Positions 1 to 6,959 of a stretch of DNA of 22,242 nucleotides are shown piece after piece. A model generated the notes under the pieces. The model worked only from the letters and a program-made list of their open reading frames with translations. It was not told the origin of the DNA and ran no database searches. A program made the position numbers and the translations under genes. Where the stretch lies: positions 1-22,242 of the forward strand of contig DASPKS010000188.1 in NCBI GenBank assembly GCA_035628035.1, read 5' to 3'. Numbering within the stretch: position 1 is the first letter of the stretch; each line of letters begins with the position of its first letter. This DNA is from DASPKS01 sp035628035 (GTDB taxonomy: Bacteria > Bacteroidota > Rhodothermia > Rhodothermales > Rubricoccaceae).

Positions 1-1
1 C

Positions 2-85
2 GGAGGCTTCGGGGGGGGCGGCTTCGGCGGCTTCTCTGGCGGGGGGGGCGGCTTCGGCGGCGGCGGGGCGGGCGGGAGCTGGTGA
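2..85 (+). CDS. C-terminal tail of a TPM-domain (YgcG-like) protein, partial
   Basis: Only the last 27 codons lie in the window, in the frame that starts at position 2 and stops at TGA 83-85. The peptide is almost entirely glycine with spaced phenylalanines and ends in A-G-G-S-W. Glycine/phenylalanine tails ending in a serine-tryptophan pair are typical of TPM-domain proteins (YgcG family), which are membrane-anchored and have an extracytoplasmic phosphatase-like fold. The diagnostic domain is outside the window, so the family call rests on the tail alone. Another glycine-rich surface or membrane protein remains possible. Confidence 0.5.
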   Translation, partial: GGFGGGGFGGFSGGGGGFGGGGAGGSW

Positions 86-131
86 CAGCCGCGGGCGGCC
101 CGCTAAGCCCGGCGCCCTTACCTTCGGCTCA

Positions 132-464
132 ATGGACCGCCTCGCCACGCTGCTCGGCTTCCTCCGCGAGGACCCGGACGACCCCTTCACCCAGTTCGCC
201 CTCGCCCAGGAGCACGCGCGGCGCGGCGACGTTGAAGCGGCCCTCGGCTACTACGAAGCGCTCGTCCGCGACCACCCCGACTACGTGGGTACGTACTACC
301 ACCTCGGCAAGCTGTACCGCGTCCTCGACCGCGACGCCGACGCCCTCCGCACCTGGCGGGAGGGCGTGGCGGCGGCCACGCGCGCCGGCGACGCCCACGC
401 CCGCGCGGAGCTACAGGATGCGATCCTCGACGCCGAGGGGATCGGGGAGGACGACGATGCGTGA
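132..464 (+). CDS. Small tetratricopeptide-repeat protein
   Basis: A 110-residue protein made almost entirely of TPR helices. Residues about 17-50 (FTQFALAQEHARRGDVEAAL) and 51-85 (YVGTYYHLGKLYRVLDRDA) fit two consecutive TPR units with the usual Gly/Ala and Tyr positions, followed by an acidic C-terminus. There is no signal peptide or membrane segment, so it is probably a cytoplasmic protein-interaction scaffold. Its stop overlaps the start of the LysM/RlpA gene by 8 bases (ATGCGTGA, 457-464), which suggests translational coupling and a shared role, though no partner can be named. Small stand-alone TPR proteins of about this size are common in Bacteroidota-type genomes. A long ORF starting at position 82 in another frame covers the same DNA, but its first 125 residues are out-of-frame sequence. 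Confidence 0.8.
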   Translation: MDRLATLLGFLREDPDDPFTQFALAQEHARRGDVEAALGYYEALVRDHPDYVGTYYHLGKLYRVLDRDADALRTWREGVAAATRAGDAHARAELQDAILDAEGIGEDDDA

Positions 465-1611
465 CCGCTTCTTCCGCGCCCTCCTGCTCGCGCTCGCGCT
501 CGGCCTCGCCGCCGAGGCCGTGAGCGCCCAGCCCCGCACGGGCCTCTACGTCGTCCAGCCCGGCGACACGCTCTACCGCATCGCCACGCGGCACAACCTC
601 ACGGTCGAGCAGCTCAAGCGGCTCAACCGGCTGGAGACCGACGAGATCGAGGTGGGGTGGACGCTCCGGCTGACCACGCTCGTCCCACTCCCGAACCGCA
701 CGGCGTCGCGCCCGCCCGCCAACATTCCCGAGCGGCCCCCGCCCGACCCGACACCGCCGGACCGCCCGGCGCCCGACAAGCCGCCGCCAGACCGGCCCGC
801 GCCGGACCGCCCGGAAGATCCGGAGGCGCCCCCCATCCGCATCGCGACCGCGCTGACGCCGGCCCCGCTCTCGACCGACAGGCCCGCTGCCCCGGCATCC
901 ACCGGCACAGAGACCATCCACGTCGTCCGTGCAGGCGAGACCCTCTTCGCCATCGCCGTCCGCTACGGGACCACCGTCGACGCGATCCGCCGGCTCAACA
1001 ACGTGCGCGGCGACCGCATCGAGATCGGGCAGCGGCTCGTCGTCGCGCGCGGCACCACCCCCGGCACCCCGACCGCCGTGGCGCCGGAGCGCCCGTGGCG
1101 TATGAACGACACCACGATCCCTGCCGACGTGGTGCACTTCGTCTCGCCCGGTGAGACGCTCTACAGCATCGCCGCCCGCTATGGCCTCGAGGTCAGGGCG
1201 CTCATCGCGGCCAACCCCGGCCTCACGACGGCGCCCCTCGTCCCCGGCGAGATGCTCTTCTTCCCCACCCCGGTGGACCTCTCGGCCCTCCCGGAGGACC
1301 CCCTCCCGCCGCTCGACACGACGGGCCTCGCGCTCGTCTTCCCGGCGGCGCTCGACGGCCGCCCCACCGCGAACGGCGAGCGCTACCGCCACGAGGCCCT
1401 CACGGCCAGCCACCGCACGCTCCCCTTCAACACCGTCCTCCTCGTGACGAACCCCGCCAACGGGCGGAGCACGTTCGTCCGCATCAACGACCGGGGGCCG
1501 GTGAGCGCGGGGTACCTCCTGGAGCTCTCCGGCGCGGCGGCCGAGGCGCTCGACCTCGACCCCAACGCGGCGCGGCGCGTGGAGCTCCGGCAGCTTCCGA
1601 GCGCGCGCTAG
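457..1611 (+). CDS. Secreted triple-LysM protein with C-terminal RlpA-like double-psi beta-barrel
   Basis: Predicted 384 residues. The start at ATG 457 is followed directly by a Sec signal peptide (MRDRFFRALLLALALGLAAE, cleavage after AVSA at about residue 24). Three LysM peptidoglycan-binding domains follow: about 30-73 (VVQPGDTLYRIA), 154-196 (VVRAGETLFAIA) and 226-269 (FVSPGETLYSIA). The first two are separated by a proline/aspartate-rich linker (about 84-126). Residues about 291-378 form an RlpA-type double-psi beta-barrel with GRPTANGERY, TASHRTLPF and VRINDRGP. H319 and D345 match the His and Asp needed for lytic transglycosylase activity in Pseudomonas RlpA. Typical RlpA proteins use a SPOR domain for septal targeting; here LysM domains replace it. 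The likely role is cutting or remodelling peptidoglycan in the periplasm. Activity is inferred, because some RlpA homologues are inactive. Confidence 0.88.
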   Translation: MRDRFFRALLLALALGLAAEAVSAQPRTGLYVVQPGDTLYRIATRHNLTVEQLKRLNRLETDEIEVGWTLRLTTLVPLPNRTASRPPANIPERPPPDPTPPDRPAPDKPPPDRPAPDRPEDPEAPPIRIATALTPAPLSTDRPAAPASTGTETIHVVRAGETLFAIAVRYGTTVDAIRRLNNVRGDRIEIGQRLVVARGTTPGTPTAVAPERPWRMNDTTIPADVVHFVSPGETLYSIAARYGLEVRALIAANPGLTTAPLVPGEMLFFPTPVDLSALPEDPLPPLDTTGLALVFPAALDGRPTANGERYRHEALTASHRTLPFNTVLLVTNPANGRSTFVRINDRGPVSAGYLLELSGAAAEALDLDPNAARRVELRQLPSAR

Positions 1612-1672
1612 CATCGCAGCGCATCCTCGCGGCGCGCGCTTCGTAGGCGGGACCATCCCAGCCTGATCGCCG

Positions 1673-2524
1673 ATGCCTGCCTCTCCCGCTGACGAGATCG
1701 CCGCCCTCGCGCGGATGACGGACCCGCGCCGCCCCTTCGCGCCCGGCGGCGCGGCGCCGGAGCCCGACCCCGACACCCCTAAGCTCCGCCCGACGGGCTA
1801 CCTCGCCGTCACGCGGACGGCCACGTACGGCTTCCTCGCCGCACTCCCGCTCCTCGTCCTCTACGAGGTCGGCATCCTCTTCGCCAACGCGGGCCAGCCC
1901 GGCGCCATCCGCGTCGGCGCCGACGTGTGGCTGAAGACGCTTCTGGGGGCGCTCGGCGCCACAGGGTGGGCCGCGTTTGGCCTCGTCGTGCTCCTCATCG
2001 GCGCGGTGGTGTTCTGGGCCGAGCGGGACCGGCGGCCGCCGCTCGTGCCGCGCTACTTCGCGGGGATCGTCGGCGAGGGGCTGATGTACGCCGTCGTGCT
2101 GGCGGTGCTCGTGGGCGGCACGGTGGGGCTCCTCTTCGGCGCGCACGCGTGGCCGGCCGCACGGATGGCGCAGGGGATCGGTGGGATGAGCGTGCCGCTC
2201 CAGCTCGCCCTCTCCATCGGCGCGGGCTTGTACGAGGAGCTGTTCTTCCGCGTGCTCCTCGTGGGCGGGCTGTTCCTCCTCGCGCACAAGGTGCTCCCGC
2301 GGCGCGGGCAGGCCTATGCGGTTGCCGCCGTCGTGGGCGCGCTCGTGTTCAGTGCCGTCCACTACATGGGGCCGCTCGGCGACCCCTTCGCGCTGCCCTC
2401 GTTCACGTTCCGGTTTCTGTTCGGGCTCGCGCTCAACGGCGTCTTTCTGCTCCGCGGGTTCGCCCTCGCCGCGTGGGCCCACGCGCTCTACGACGTGCTC
2501 CTCGTCGTGGGGGGGTTCGGCTGA
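1673..2524 (+). CDS. CPBP-family intramembrane metalloprotease (CAAX/Abi type)
   Basis: A 283-residue multi-pass membrane protein. Hydrophobic segments lie at about 50-70, 100-115, 135-155, 178-205, 215-235 and 240-283. The family's metal-binding motifs are all present in order: EExxxR as E188-E189-LFF-R193, FxxxH as FSAVH (226-230), and a late HxxxD as HALYD (270-274). The family includes Rce1-type prenyl-protein proteases and bacterial bacteriocin-immunity or signalling proteases; the substrate cannot be predicted. ATG 1673 gives a 40-residue proline-rich cytoplasmic N-terminus. An in-frame ATG at 1715 would remove 14 of these residues and is an equally plausible start. The gene follows the RlpA-like gene by 61 bases on the same strand and ends before a convergent hairpin. 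Confidence 0.88.
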   Translation: MPASPADEIAALARMTDPRRPFAPGGAAPEPDPDTPKLRPTGYLAVTRTATYGFLAALPLLVLYEVGILFANAGQPGAIRVGADVWLKTLLGALGATGWAAFGLVVLLIGAVVFWAERDRRPPLVPRYFAGIVGEGLMYAVVLAVLVGGTVGLLFGAHAWPAARMAQGIGGMSVPLQLALSIGAGLYEELFFRVLLVGGLFLLAHKVLPRRGQAYAVAAVVGALVFSAVHYMGPLGDPFALPSFTFRFLFGLALNGVFLLRGFALAAWAHALYDVLLVVGGFG

Positions 2525-2539
2525 GCCGGAGCAAAGAAC

Positions 2540-2576
2540 CGCCGCGCCCGGAAGCAATGCGCCCCCGGGCGCGGCG
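2540..2576. terminator. Convergent-gene hairpin, 12-bp perfect stem
   Basis: Arms 2540-2551 and 2565-2576 (CGCCGCGCCCGG and its exact complement) enclose a 13-base loop. The hairpin sits between the ends of the CPBP gene (plus, stop 2524) and the lipoprotein gene (minus, stop 2596). It has no U-tract on either strand, so intrinsic termination is inferred from position and stem strength only. Confidence 0.6.
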
Positions 2577-2595
2577 CGTCTGGAACCCGGGTGGG

Positions 2596-2961
2596 TCAGT
2601 TCCCGGTGAGGGTCCACGTCCGGCTGTAGCCGGCCACCATCCCCACGCCGCGCTCCTCGACCTCGCGGCCGTCGGCGAACTCGACCTTGAAGTCCCAGCA
2701 CCCGGTGGGCATCTGGAAGCTCCGGCGCCGACCGGGCTGGACGGTCTCGTTCGAGCCGAGCTGGTCGTTCCCCCACGAGTTGCTCTCGCACGGGGAGACG
2801 TAGAGGTAGTAGATCGCCGTGTTCGTGTTGTTCTCGACAATGAGCGTGCCCGTGCCGCCGCCGGTCCGAGCGGCGCGGGGGCCCGCGCATCCCTGGAGCG
2901 CAAAGACGAGGGCGACGAGGAGCAGCGGAGCGAGGACGGGGAAGCGCCGGAGCAGCATCAT
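2596..2961 (-). CDS. Small lipoprotein of unknown function
   Basis: A 121-residue predicted lipoprotein. The N-terminal signal peptide ends in the lipobox ALQGC, with the lipidated cysteine at residue 25. ATG 2961 is used; the next codon is also ATG. The mature part is a compact, probably all-beta domain. It contains NNTNTAIYYLYVSPCESNSW and later GCWDFKVEFADG, with two cysteines that could form a disulfide. I do not recognise a named family with confidence. Patterns of the type 'NN…IYYLYVSP…SWG' occur in uncharacterised envelope proteins. It is a single-gene unit, convergent with the CPBP gene and divergent from the oxidoreductase. Outer-membrane or periplasmic anchoring is inferred from the lipobox. 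Confidence 0.72.
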   Translation of the reverse strand: MMLLRRFPVLAPLLLVALVFALQGCAGPRAARTGGGTGTLIVENNTNTAIYYLYVSPCESNSWGNDQLGSNETVQPGRRRSFQMPTGCWDFKVEFADGREVEERGVGMVAGYSRTWTLTGN

Positions 2962-3141
2962 GTCGGTTAGAGGGTTGAGAGACAGAGGCGCGGGAAACTA
3001 GGAGCCGCCTGCTTCGGAGGAAATAGCCGCCGCCGGGGATATAGGCGTCACGACCGGCAGCCGCTCCGGGGCGCTGGATCCTGGGTCGACGGCTGCGCGT
3101 CCCGGCGCGACTGACCCCCTCTCCCCAATTCCCCTGCTTCC

Positions 3142-3786
3142 ATGAACGTAGGCATCATCGGCTCGGGCGGCGTCGGCCGCGCGCTCGGGCGCGGGTTCGC
3201 GCAGGCCGGCCACGCCGTCCGCCTCGGCACGCGCTCGCCCGAGCGCGAGGAGCTCCAGACGTGGGCCCACGAGACCGGCGCGGGGGCGGCTATCGCCACC
3301 TTCGAGGAGACCGCCGTCTTCGGCAACCTCCTCGTGCTCTCGACGCTGTGGACCGGCACCGAGAGCGCCCTGGAGCTCGCGGGGCTCTCGAACTTCTCGG
3401 GCAAGGTGGTGCTCGACACCACCAACCCCCTCGACTTCTCCGAGGGCGTCCCGCCGCGCCTCTTCGTGCCTGAGGCCGGCTCGGGCGGGGCGCAGGTGCA
3501 GCGGTGGCTGCCGGACGCCCGCGTCGTAAAGTGCTTCAACATCGTCGGGGCGCCGTTCATGGTGCACCCGCACTTCGAAGGCGGCCCGCCGACCATGTTC
3601 ATCGCCGGCGACGACGCCGACGCGAAGGCGACGACGACCGAGATCCTCGACGCCTTCGGGTGGGAGACCATCGACCTCGGCGGGATCGAGGCGTCGGCCT
3701 ACCTCGAAGGGCTCGCGATGGTGTGGATCCTCCACGGGTTCAAGAGCGGGACGTGGAGCCACGCCTTCAAGCTCCTCCGCCACTAG
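3142..3786 (+). CDS. NADP-binding oxidoreductase of the F420-dependent-reductase (Pfam F420_oxidored) fold family
   Basis: A 214-residue single-domain Rossmann protein. The N-terminal dinucleotide-binding loop is GIIGSGGVGRALGRGFA (from residue 4), followed by the second strand with GTRSP (29-33), whose arginine and serine are typical of NADP preference. Further family features are DTTNPLDF after the fourth strand and CFNIVGAPFM near the active site. The family name comes from archaeal F420:NADP reductases. Nothing in the window points to F420 use, so an NAD(P)H-dependent reductase with unknown substrate is the safer reading. The gene stands alone, divergent from the lipoprotein gene across about 180 bases, and is closed by a strong hairpin. 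Confidence 0.85.
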   Translation: MNVGIIGSGGVGRALGRGFAQAGHAVRLGTRSPEREELQTWAHETGAGAAIATFEETAVFGNLLVLSTLWTGTESALELAGLSNFSGKVVLDTTNPLDFSEGVPPRLFVPEAGSGGAQVQRWLPDARVVKCFNIVGAPFMVHPHFEGGPPTMFIAGDDADAKATTTEILDAFGWETIDLGGIEASAYLEGLAMVWILHGFKSGTWSHAFKLLRH

Positions 3787-3798
3787 GCCCCGTAAACG

Positions 3799-3835
3799 CC
3801 GCGCGCCCGGCCTCCACTGGAGGCCGGGCGCGCGG
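3799..3835. terminator. Strong bidirectional terminator hairpin, 17-bp stem
   Basis: A perfect 17-bp stem (arms 3799-3815 and 3819-3835) with a 3-base ACT loop lies between the oxidoreductase gene (plus, stop 3786) and atpC (minus, stop 3854). Read on the minus strand, the stem is followed within a few bases by a short TTT. It probably ends transcription from both sides. Confidence 0.8.
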
Positions 3836-3853
3836 GGCAAAAGGAGCGACGCG

Positions 3854-4264
3854 TCAGACGCGGGCCATCGCCGTGCGGAGGGCGTTCCGCGCGCGGTCGA
3901 GCTCGGCCTGGGCAGCGGCGCGCTCCTCCGGGGAGAGGTTCGCCATGAGCTGCTCCCGCGCGCGCTCCTCGGCGGCGCGGGCGCGGTCCACGTCGATCTC
4001 GGAGGCGGGCTCGGCCTGCTCCGTCACCATGATCACGCGGTTGTCGAGGACCTCGACGAACCCGACCCCGGTGGCGAACGAGACGACCTCCCCACTGGGG
4101 AGCGTCACGTGGACGGACCCGATGGCGGTGGCGGCTAGGAGCGGCGCGTGGTTGCGGAGGACCTCAAAGCCGCCCTCCACGCCGGGCGCGCGGAAGCTCG
4201 CGGCCTCCCCACGGAAGGCGGCCCCTTCGGGCGAGACGATCTCGACGAGCAGATGCTGCGCCAT
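3854..4264 (-). CDS. atpC: F-type ATP synthase epsilon subunit
   Basis: A 136-residue protein. The N-terminal beta-sandwich begins MAQHLLVEIVSPEGAAFRGE and continues through GGFEVLRNHAPLLAA, the classic epsilon signature. The C-terminal part (from about residue 88) is the two-helix hairpin that regulates rotation, rich in Arg, Glu and Ala. ATG 4264 is chosen because it matches the usual family start, 5 bases after the atpD stop. A GTG at 4273 overlapping that stop (GTGA) would add three residues. The subunit binds gamma and beta in the F1 part of the membrane ATP synthase. It is the distal gene of the atpD-atpC pair and is followed by a strong terminator. Confidence 0.96.
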   Translation of the reverse strand: MAQHLLVEIVSPEGAAFRGEAASFRAPGVEGGFEVLRNHAPLLAATAIGSVHVTLPSGEVVSFATGVGFVEVLDNRVIMVTEQAEPASEIDVDRARAAEERAREQLMANLSPEERAAAQAELDRARNALRTAMARV

Positions 4265-4269
4265 ACCTA

Positions 4270-5787
4270 TCACCCTTCGGCGACCATCTTCTCGCCGGCC
4301 TCGATGACCTCCTCGATGGTGCCCTTATAGAGGAAGGCGCTCTCGGGGAGGTGGTCCACCTCGCCGTCGAGGATCATCTTGAACCCACGCACGGAGTCCT
4401 CGACCTTCACGTACTTGCCCTTGTGGCCGGTGAACTGCTCGGCCACGAAGAACGGCTGGCTCATGAACCGCTGCACGCGGCGGGCCCGCTGCACGACGAG
4501 CTTGTCCTCGTCGGAGAGCTCGTCCATCCCGAGGATGGCGATGATGTCCTGGAGCTCCTTGTTCCGCTGGAGCAGCTCCTTCGTCCGCTGCGCCACCGCG
4601 TAGTGCTCCTCGCCGACGACGTCGACGGTGAGGATCCGGCTCGTGGAGTCGAGCGGGTCGATGGCGGGGTAGATCCCGAGGGCGGCGATCTGGCGCGAGA
4701 GCACCGTCGTCGCGTCGAGGTGGGCGAACGTCGTGGCCGGGGCGGGGTCGGTGAGGTCGTCGGCCGGGACGTAGATGGCCTGCACCGACGTCACGGCGCC
4801 GTTCTTGGTGGAGGTGATCCGCTCCTGCATCACGCCCATCTCGGTGGCGAGCGTGGGCTGGTAGCCGACGGCGCTCGGCATGCGGCCGAGGAGCGCCGAC
4901 ACCTCGGAGCCGGCCTGGGTGAACCGGAAGATGTTGTCGACGAAGAACAGCACGTCGCGGCCGCCGAGGTCGCGGAAGTACTCGGCGACGGTGAGGCCGG
5001 AGAGGGCCACGCGGGCGCGGGCGCCCGGCGGCTCGTTCATCTGGCCGAACACGAACGTGGCCTGGCTCTCCTTGAGCGCCTCCATGTCGACGGCCGAGAG
5101 GTCCCAGTTCCCCTCCTCCATCCCGTGCTTGAAGGCGTCGCCGTAACGGATGATGCCGGCCTCGATCATCTCGCGGAGGAGGTCGTTCCCCTCGCGCGTC
5201 CGCTCCCCGACGCCGGCGAACACCGACATCCCCGAGTGCGCCTTCGCGATGTTGTTAATGAGCTCCTGGATGATGACGGTCTTGCCCACGCCGGCGCCGC
5301 CGAAGAGCCCGATCTTCCCGCCGCGTGCGTAGGGCTGGATGAGGTCGATCACCTTGATCCCCGTCTCGAGCATCTCGACGGTGGTGGCGAGGTCCTCATA
5401 GGCCGGCGGCGCCTGGTGGATGGCGCGGCGGTCCTCGACGGCCGGCTCAGGCAGCCCGTCGATGGCCTTGCCGACGACGTTGAAGAGCCGCCCGCGGATG
5501 GCCTCGCCGACCGGCATCGCGATGGGGCGGCCGGTGTTCACCACGGGGGTATTCCGCGTGAGGCCGTCGGTGGAGTCCATCGCGACGGTGCGGGCGCGGT
5601 TCTCGCCGAGGTGCTGCTGCACCTCGAGGACGAGCACGCCGAGCTCGCCGCGGTCGATCTCAAGGGCGTCGAGGATATCGGGCACCTGGCCGCTGGGGAA
5701 CTCGACGTCGACGACGGGGCCGATGACCTGGAGCACTTCGCCGTCGGCGGCAGCGCCGGACGTGCCGTTGGTGCGGGCGGTTTCCAT
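4270..5787 (-). CDS. atpD: F-type ATP synthase beta subunit (catalytic)
   Basis: A 505-residue catalytic F1 subunit. After a 16-residue polar N-terminal extension it begins with EVLQVIGPVVDVEF. The Walker A loop GGAGVGKT is at 163-170 (K169), followed by the catalytic-glutamate stretch GERTREGNDL. Walker B is VLFFVDNIFRF with D284, and the regulatory loop is DELSDED in place of the canonical DELSEED. The open frame runs upstream to 5916, but those 43 codons are arginine/proline-rich non-family sequence, so ATG 5787 is used. A TAnnTT-type -7 element lies 34 bases upstream. No alpha, gamma, delta or Fo genes are nearby; a detached atpDC pair is seen in many Bacteroidota. Confidence 0.97.
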   Translation of the reverse strand: METARTNGTSGAAADGEVLQVIGPVVDVEFPSGQVPDILDALEIDRGELGVLVLEVQQHLGENRARTVAMDSTDGLTRNTPVVNTGRPIAMPVGEAIRGRLFNVVGKAIDGLPEPAVEDRRAIHQAPPAYEDLATTVEMLETGIKVIDLIQPYARGGKIGLFGGAGVGKTVIIQELINNIAKAHSGMSVFAGVGERTREGNDLLREMIEAGIIRYGDAFKHGMEEGNWDLSAVDMEALKESQATFVFGQMNEPPGARARVALSGLTVAEYFRDLGGRDVLFFVDNIFRFTQAGSEVSALLGRMPSAVGYQPTLATEMGVMQERITSTKNGAVTSVQAIYVPADDLTDPAPATTFAHLDATTVLSRQIAALGIYPAIDPLDSTSRILTVDVVGEEHYAVAQRTKELLQRNKELQDIIAILGMDELSDEDKLVVQRARRVQRFMSQPFFVAEQFTGHKGKYVKVEDSVRGFKMILDGEVDHLPESAFLYKGTIEEVIEAGEKMVAEG

Positions 5788-5820
5788 GTGGGCGAAAAGG
5801 GGGAAGGGGAAGACAGCGGG

Positions 5821-5828
5821 CGAAGTTA
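5821..5828 (-). promoter_or_regulatory. Possible -7 element of the atpDC promoter
   Basis: The minus strand reads TAACTTCG, one mismatch from the Bacteroidota -7 consensus TAnnTTTG, 34 bases before the atpD start codon. No clear TTG lies at the expected -33 distance, so the call is weak. The 130-base gap between thiL and atpD makes a separate promoter reasonable. Confidence 0.35.
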
Positions 5829-5917
5829 CCCGGCGCCCTCCGGGCCCGCGTGAACGCCCCTCGGGGAGGCGGCGAAGTTTCGAGGAAGAGCCGCGCGGCC
5901 CCCTCGACAGGGCCACC

Positions 5918-6958
5918 TCAGAAGTGCCGGAAGCCGCGCGCTTCCAGCGCCTCGACGGTGCCGTCGGGCTTGCGGAGCGTGACCCCCTCCTCGGCCTCCA
6001 CCACCTGCCCGACGACGGCGAAGGTGTCGTCTTCGAGGAGGGCCGCCTGCGCCTCCGAGATCGCGAACAGCAGCTCGTAGTCCTCCCCCCCGTAGAGGGC
6101 GAGGTCCTCGGGGGCTTCGCCGTGCTGCTCGGCCGCCAGCACCGTCTGGAGGTGCATCGGCAGCAGCCCGCCCTCGACGATGGCGCCCGTGCCGGAGGCG
6201 CGGCAGAGGTGGTGCACCTCGCTCGCCAGCCCGTCCGAGATGTCGATGAGGGCGTGGGGCTGCACGCCCCGCTCGCGCCAGGTGCGGACGCGGTCGAGCC
6301 GCGCCTGCGGGTAGAGGTGACGCTCGACGACGTAGGCGAACTCGCGGAGGTCGGGTTGCGCGCCCGGTTCCGACTCGCCGTCGCCGCCCGCCTCGTGCGC
6401 CTTCTTGCCCGCGAGGAGGATGCGGAGGCCGGCGGCGGCGCTCCCGAGGTCGCCCGTCACGCAGAGGAGGTCGCCCGGTCGCGCGCCTGAGCGGTACACC
6501 ACGCCGTCCTCCACCGCCTCGCCAACGAGGGTGACGGAGACAAGCAGCCGCGCCGCCGCCGTCGTGTCGCCGCCCACGACGGCGAAGCCGTACCGCTCGG
6601 CCGCGTCGGCCATCCCGGCGTAGAGTGCCTCCAGCTGCTCCACCGACACGTTGTTGGGGAGGCCGAGGGCGACCGTCGCGTATCGCGGCTCGGCGTTCAT
6701 CGCCGCCACGTCGCTCACGCTCGCCACGAGCGCCTTCCAGCCGAGGTAGCGGAGCGGCGTGTACGTACGGTCGAAGTGGACGCCCTCGACGAGGAGGTCG
6801 GTCGTGAGGACGTGCGCGCGGCCATCGCCCGCGCGGTACACCGCCGCGTCGTCGCCGATGCCCGCGAGGAGGCCGGGCGCGTCAGGGACGCCGAGCGTAT
6901 CGCGGAGGCGCTCGATCAGGCCGAACTCGCCGACGTCGGAGACGGGGGTGAAGTCCAT
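5918..6958 (-). CDS. thiL: Thiamine-monophosphate kinase
   Basis: A 346-residue protein of the PurM/ThiL ATP-binding superfamily. It phosphorylates thiamine monophosphate to thiamine diphosphate. Visible motifs in order are GIGDDAAV (33-40), TTDLLVEGVHF (52-62), SDVAAM (82-87), GGDT (129-132), RSGARPGD (157-163), DISDGL (239-244) and GGEDYELLF (290-298). These are the metal/ATP-binding and substrate-binding elements of ThiL. Length and start (MDFTPVSDVGEFGLIERL) agree with the family. An extra Gly/Glu-rich loop lies at about 186-203. The gene follows anmK with a one-base gap, so the two are very probably co-transcribed. The cytoplasmic location is inferred from the family. Confidence 0.96.
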   Translation of the reverse strand: MDFTPVSDVGEFGLIERLRDTLGVPDAPGLLAGIGDDAAVYRAGDGRAHVLTTDLLVEGVHFDRTYTPLRYLGWKALVASVSDVAAMNAEPRYATVALGLPNNVSVEQLEALYAGMADAAERYGFAVVGGDTTAAARLLVSVTLVGEAVEDGVVYRSGARPGDLLCVTGDLGSAAAGLRILLAGKKAHEAGGDGESEPGAQPDLREFAYVVERHLYPQARLDRVRTWRERGVQPHALIDISDGLASEVHHLCRASGTGAIVEGGLLPMHLQTVLAAEQHGEAPEDLALYGGEDYELLFAISEAQAALLEDDTFAVVGQVVEAEEGVTLRKPDGTVEALEARGFRHF

Positions 6959-6959
6959 G

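Noticed and set aside
82..456. N-terminal extension of the LysM/RlpA gene back to position 82
   Set aside because: The extension is Ser/Thr/Pro/Arg-rich and overlaps the TPR gene in another frame, while ATG 457 opens a perfect signal peptide.
3142..3786. Coenzyme F420 dependence of the oxidoreductase
   Set aside because: The family name suggests it, but no F420 biosynthesis gene is seen and the fold is widely used by NADP-only enzymes.
4351..5853. A 500-residue plus-strand ORF antisense to atpD
   Set aside because: It mirrors the atpD codons exactly and has a repetitive His/Glu/Val/Asp composition with no recognisable domain. Long antisense frames are expected in DNA this GC-rich.
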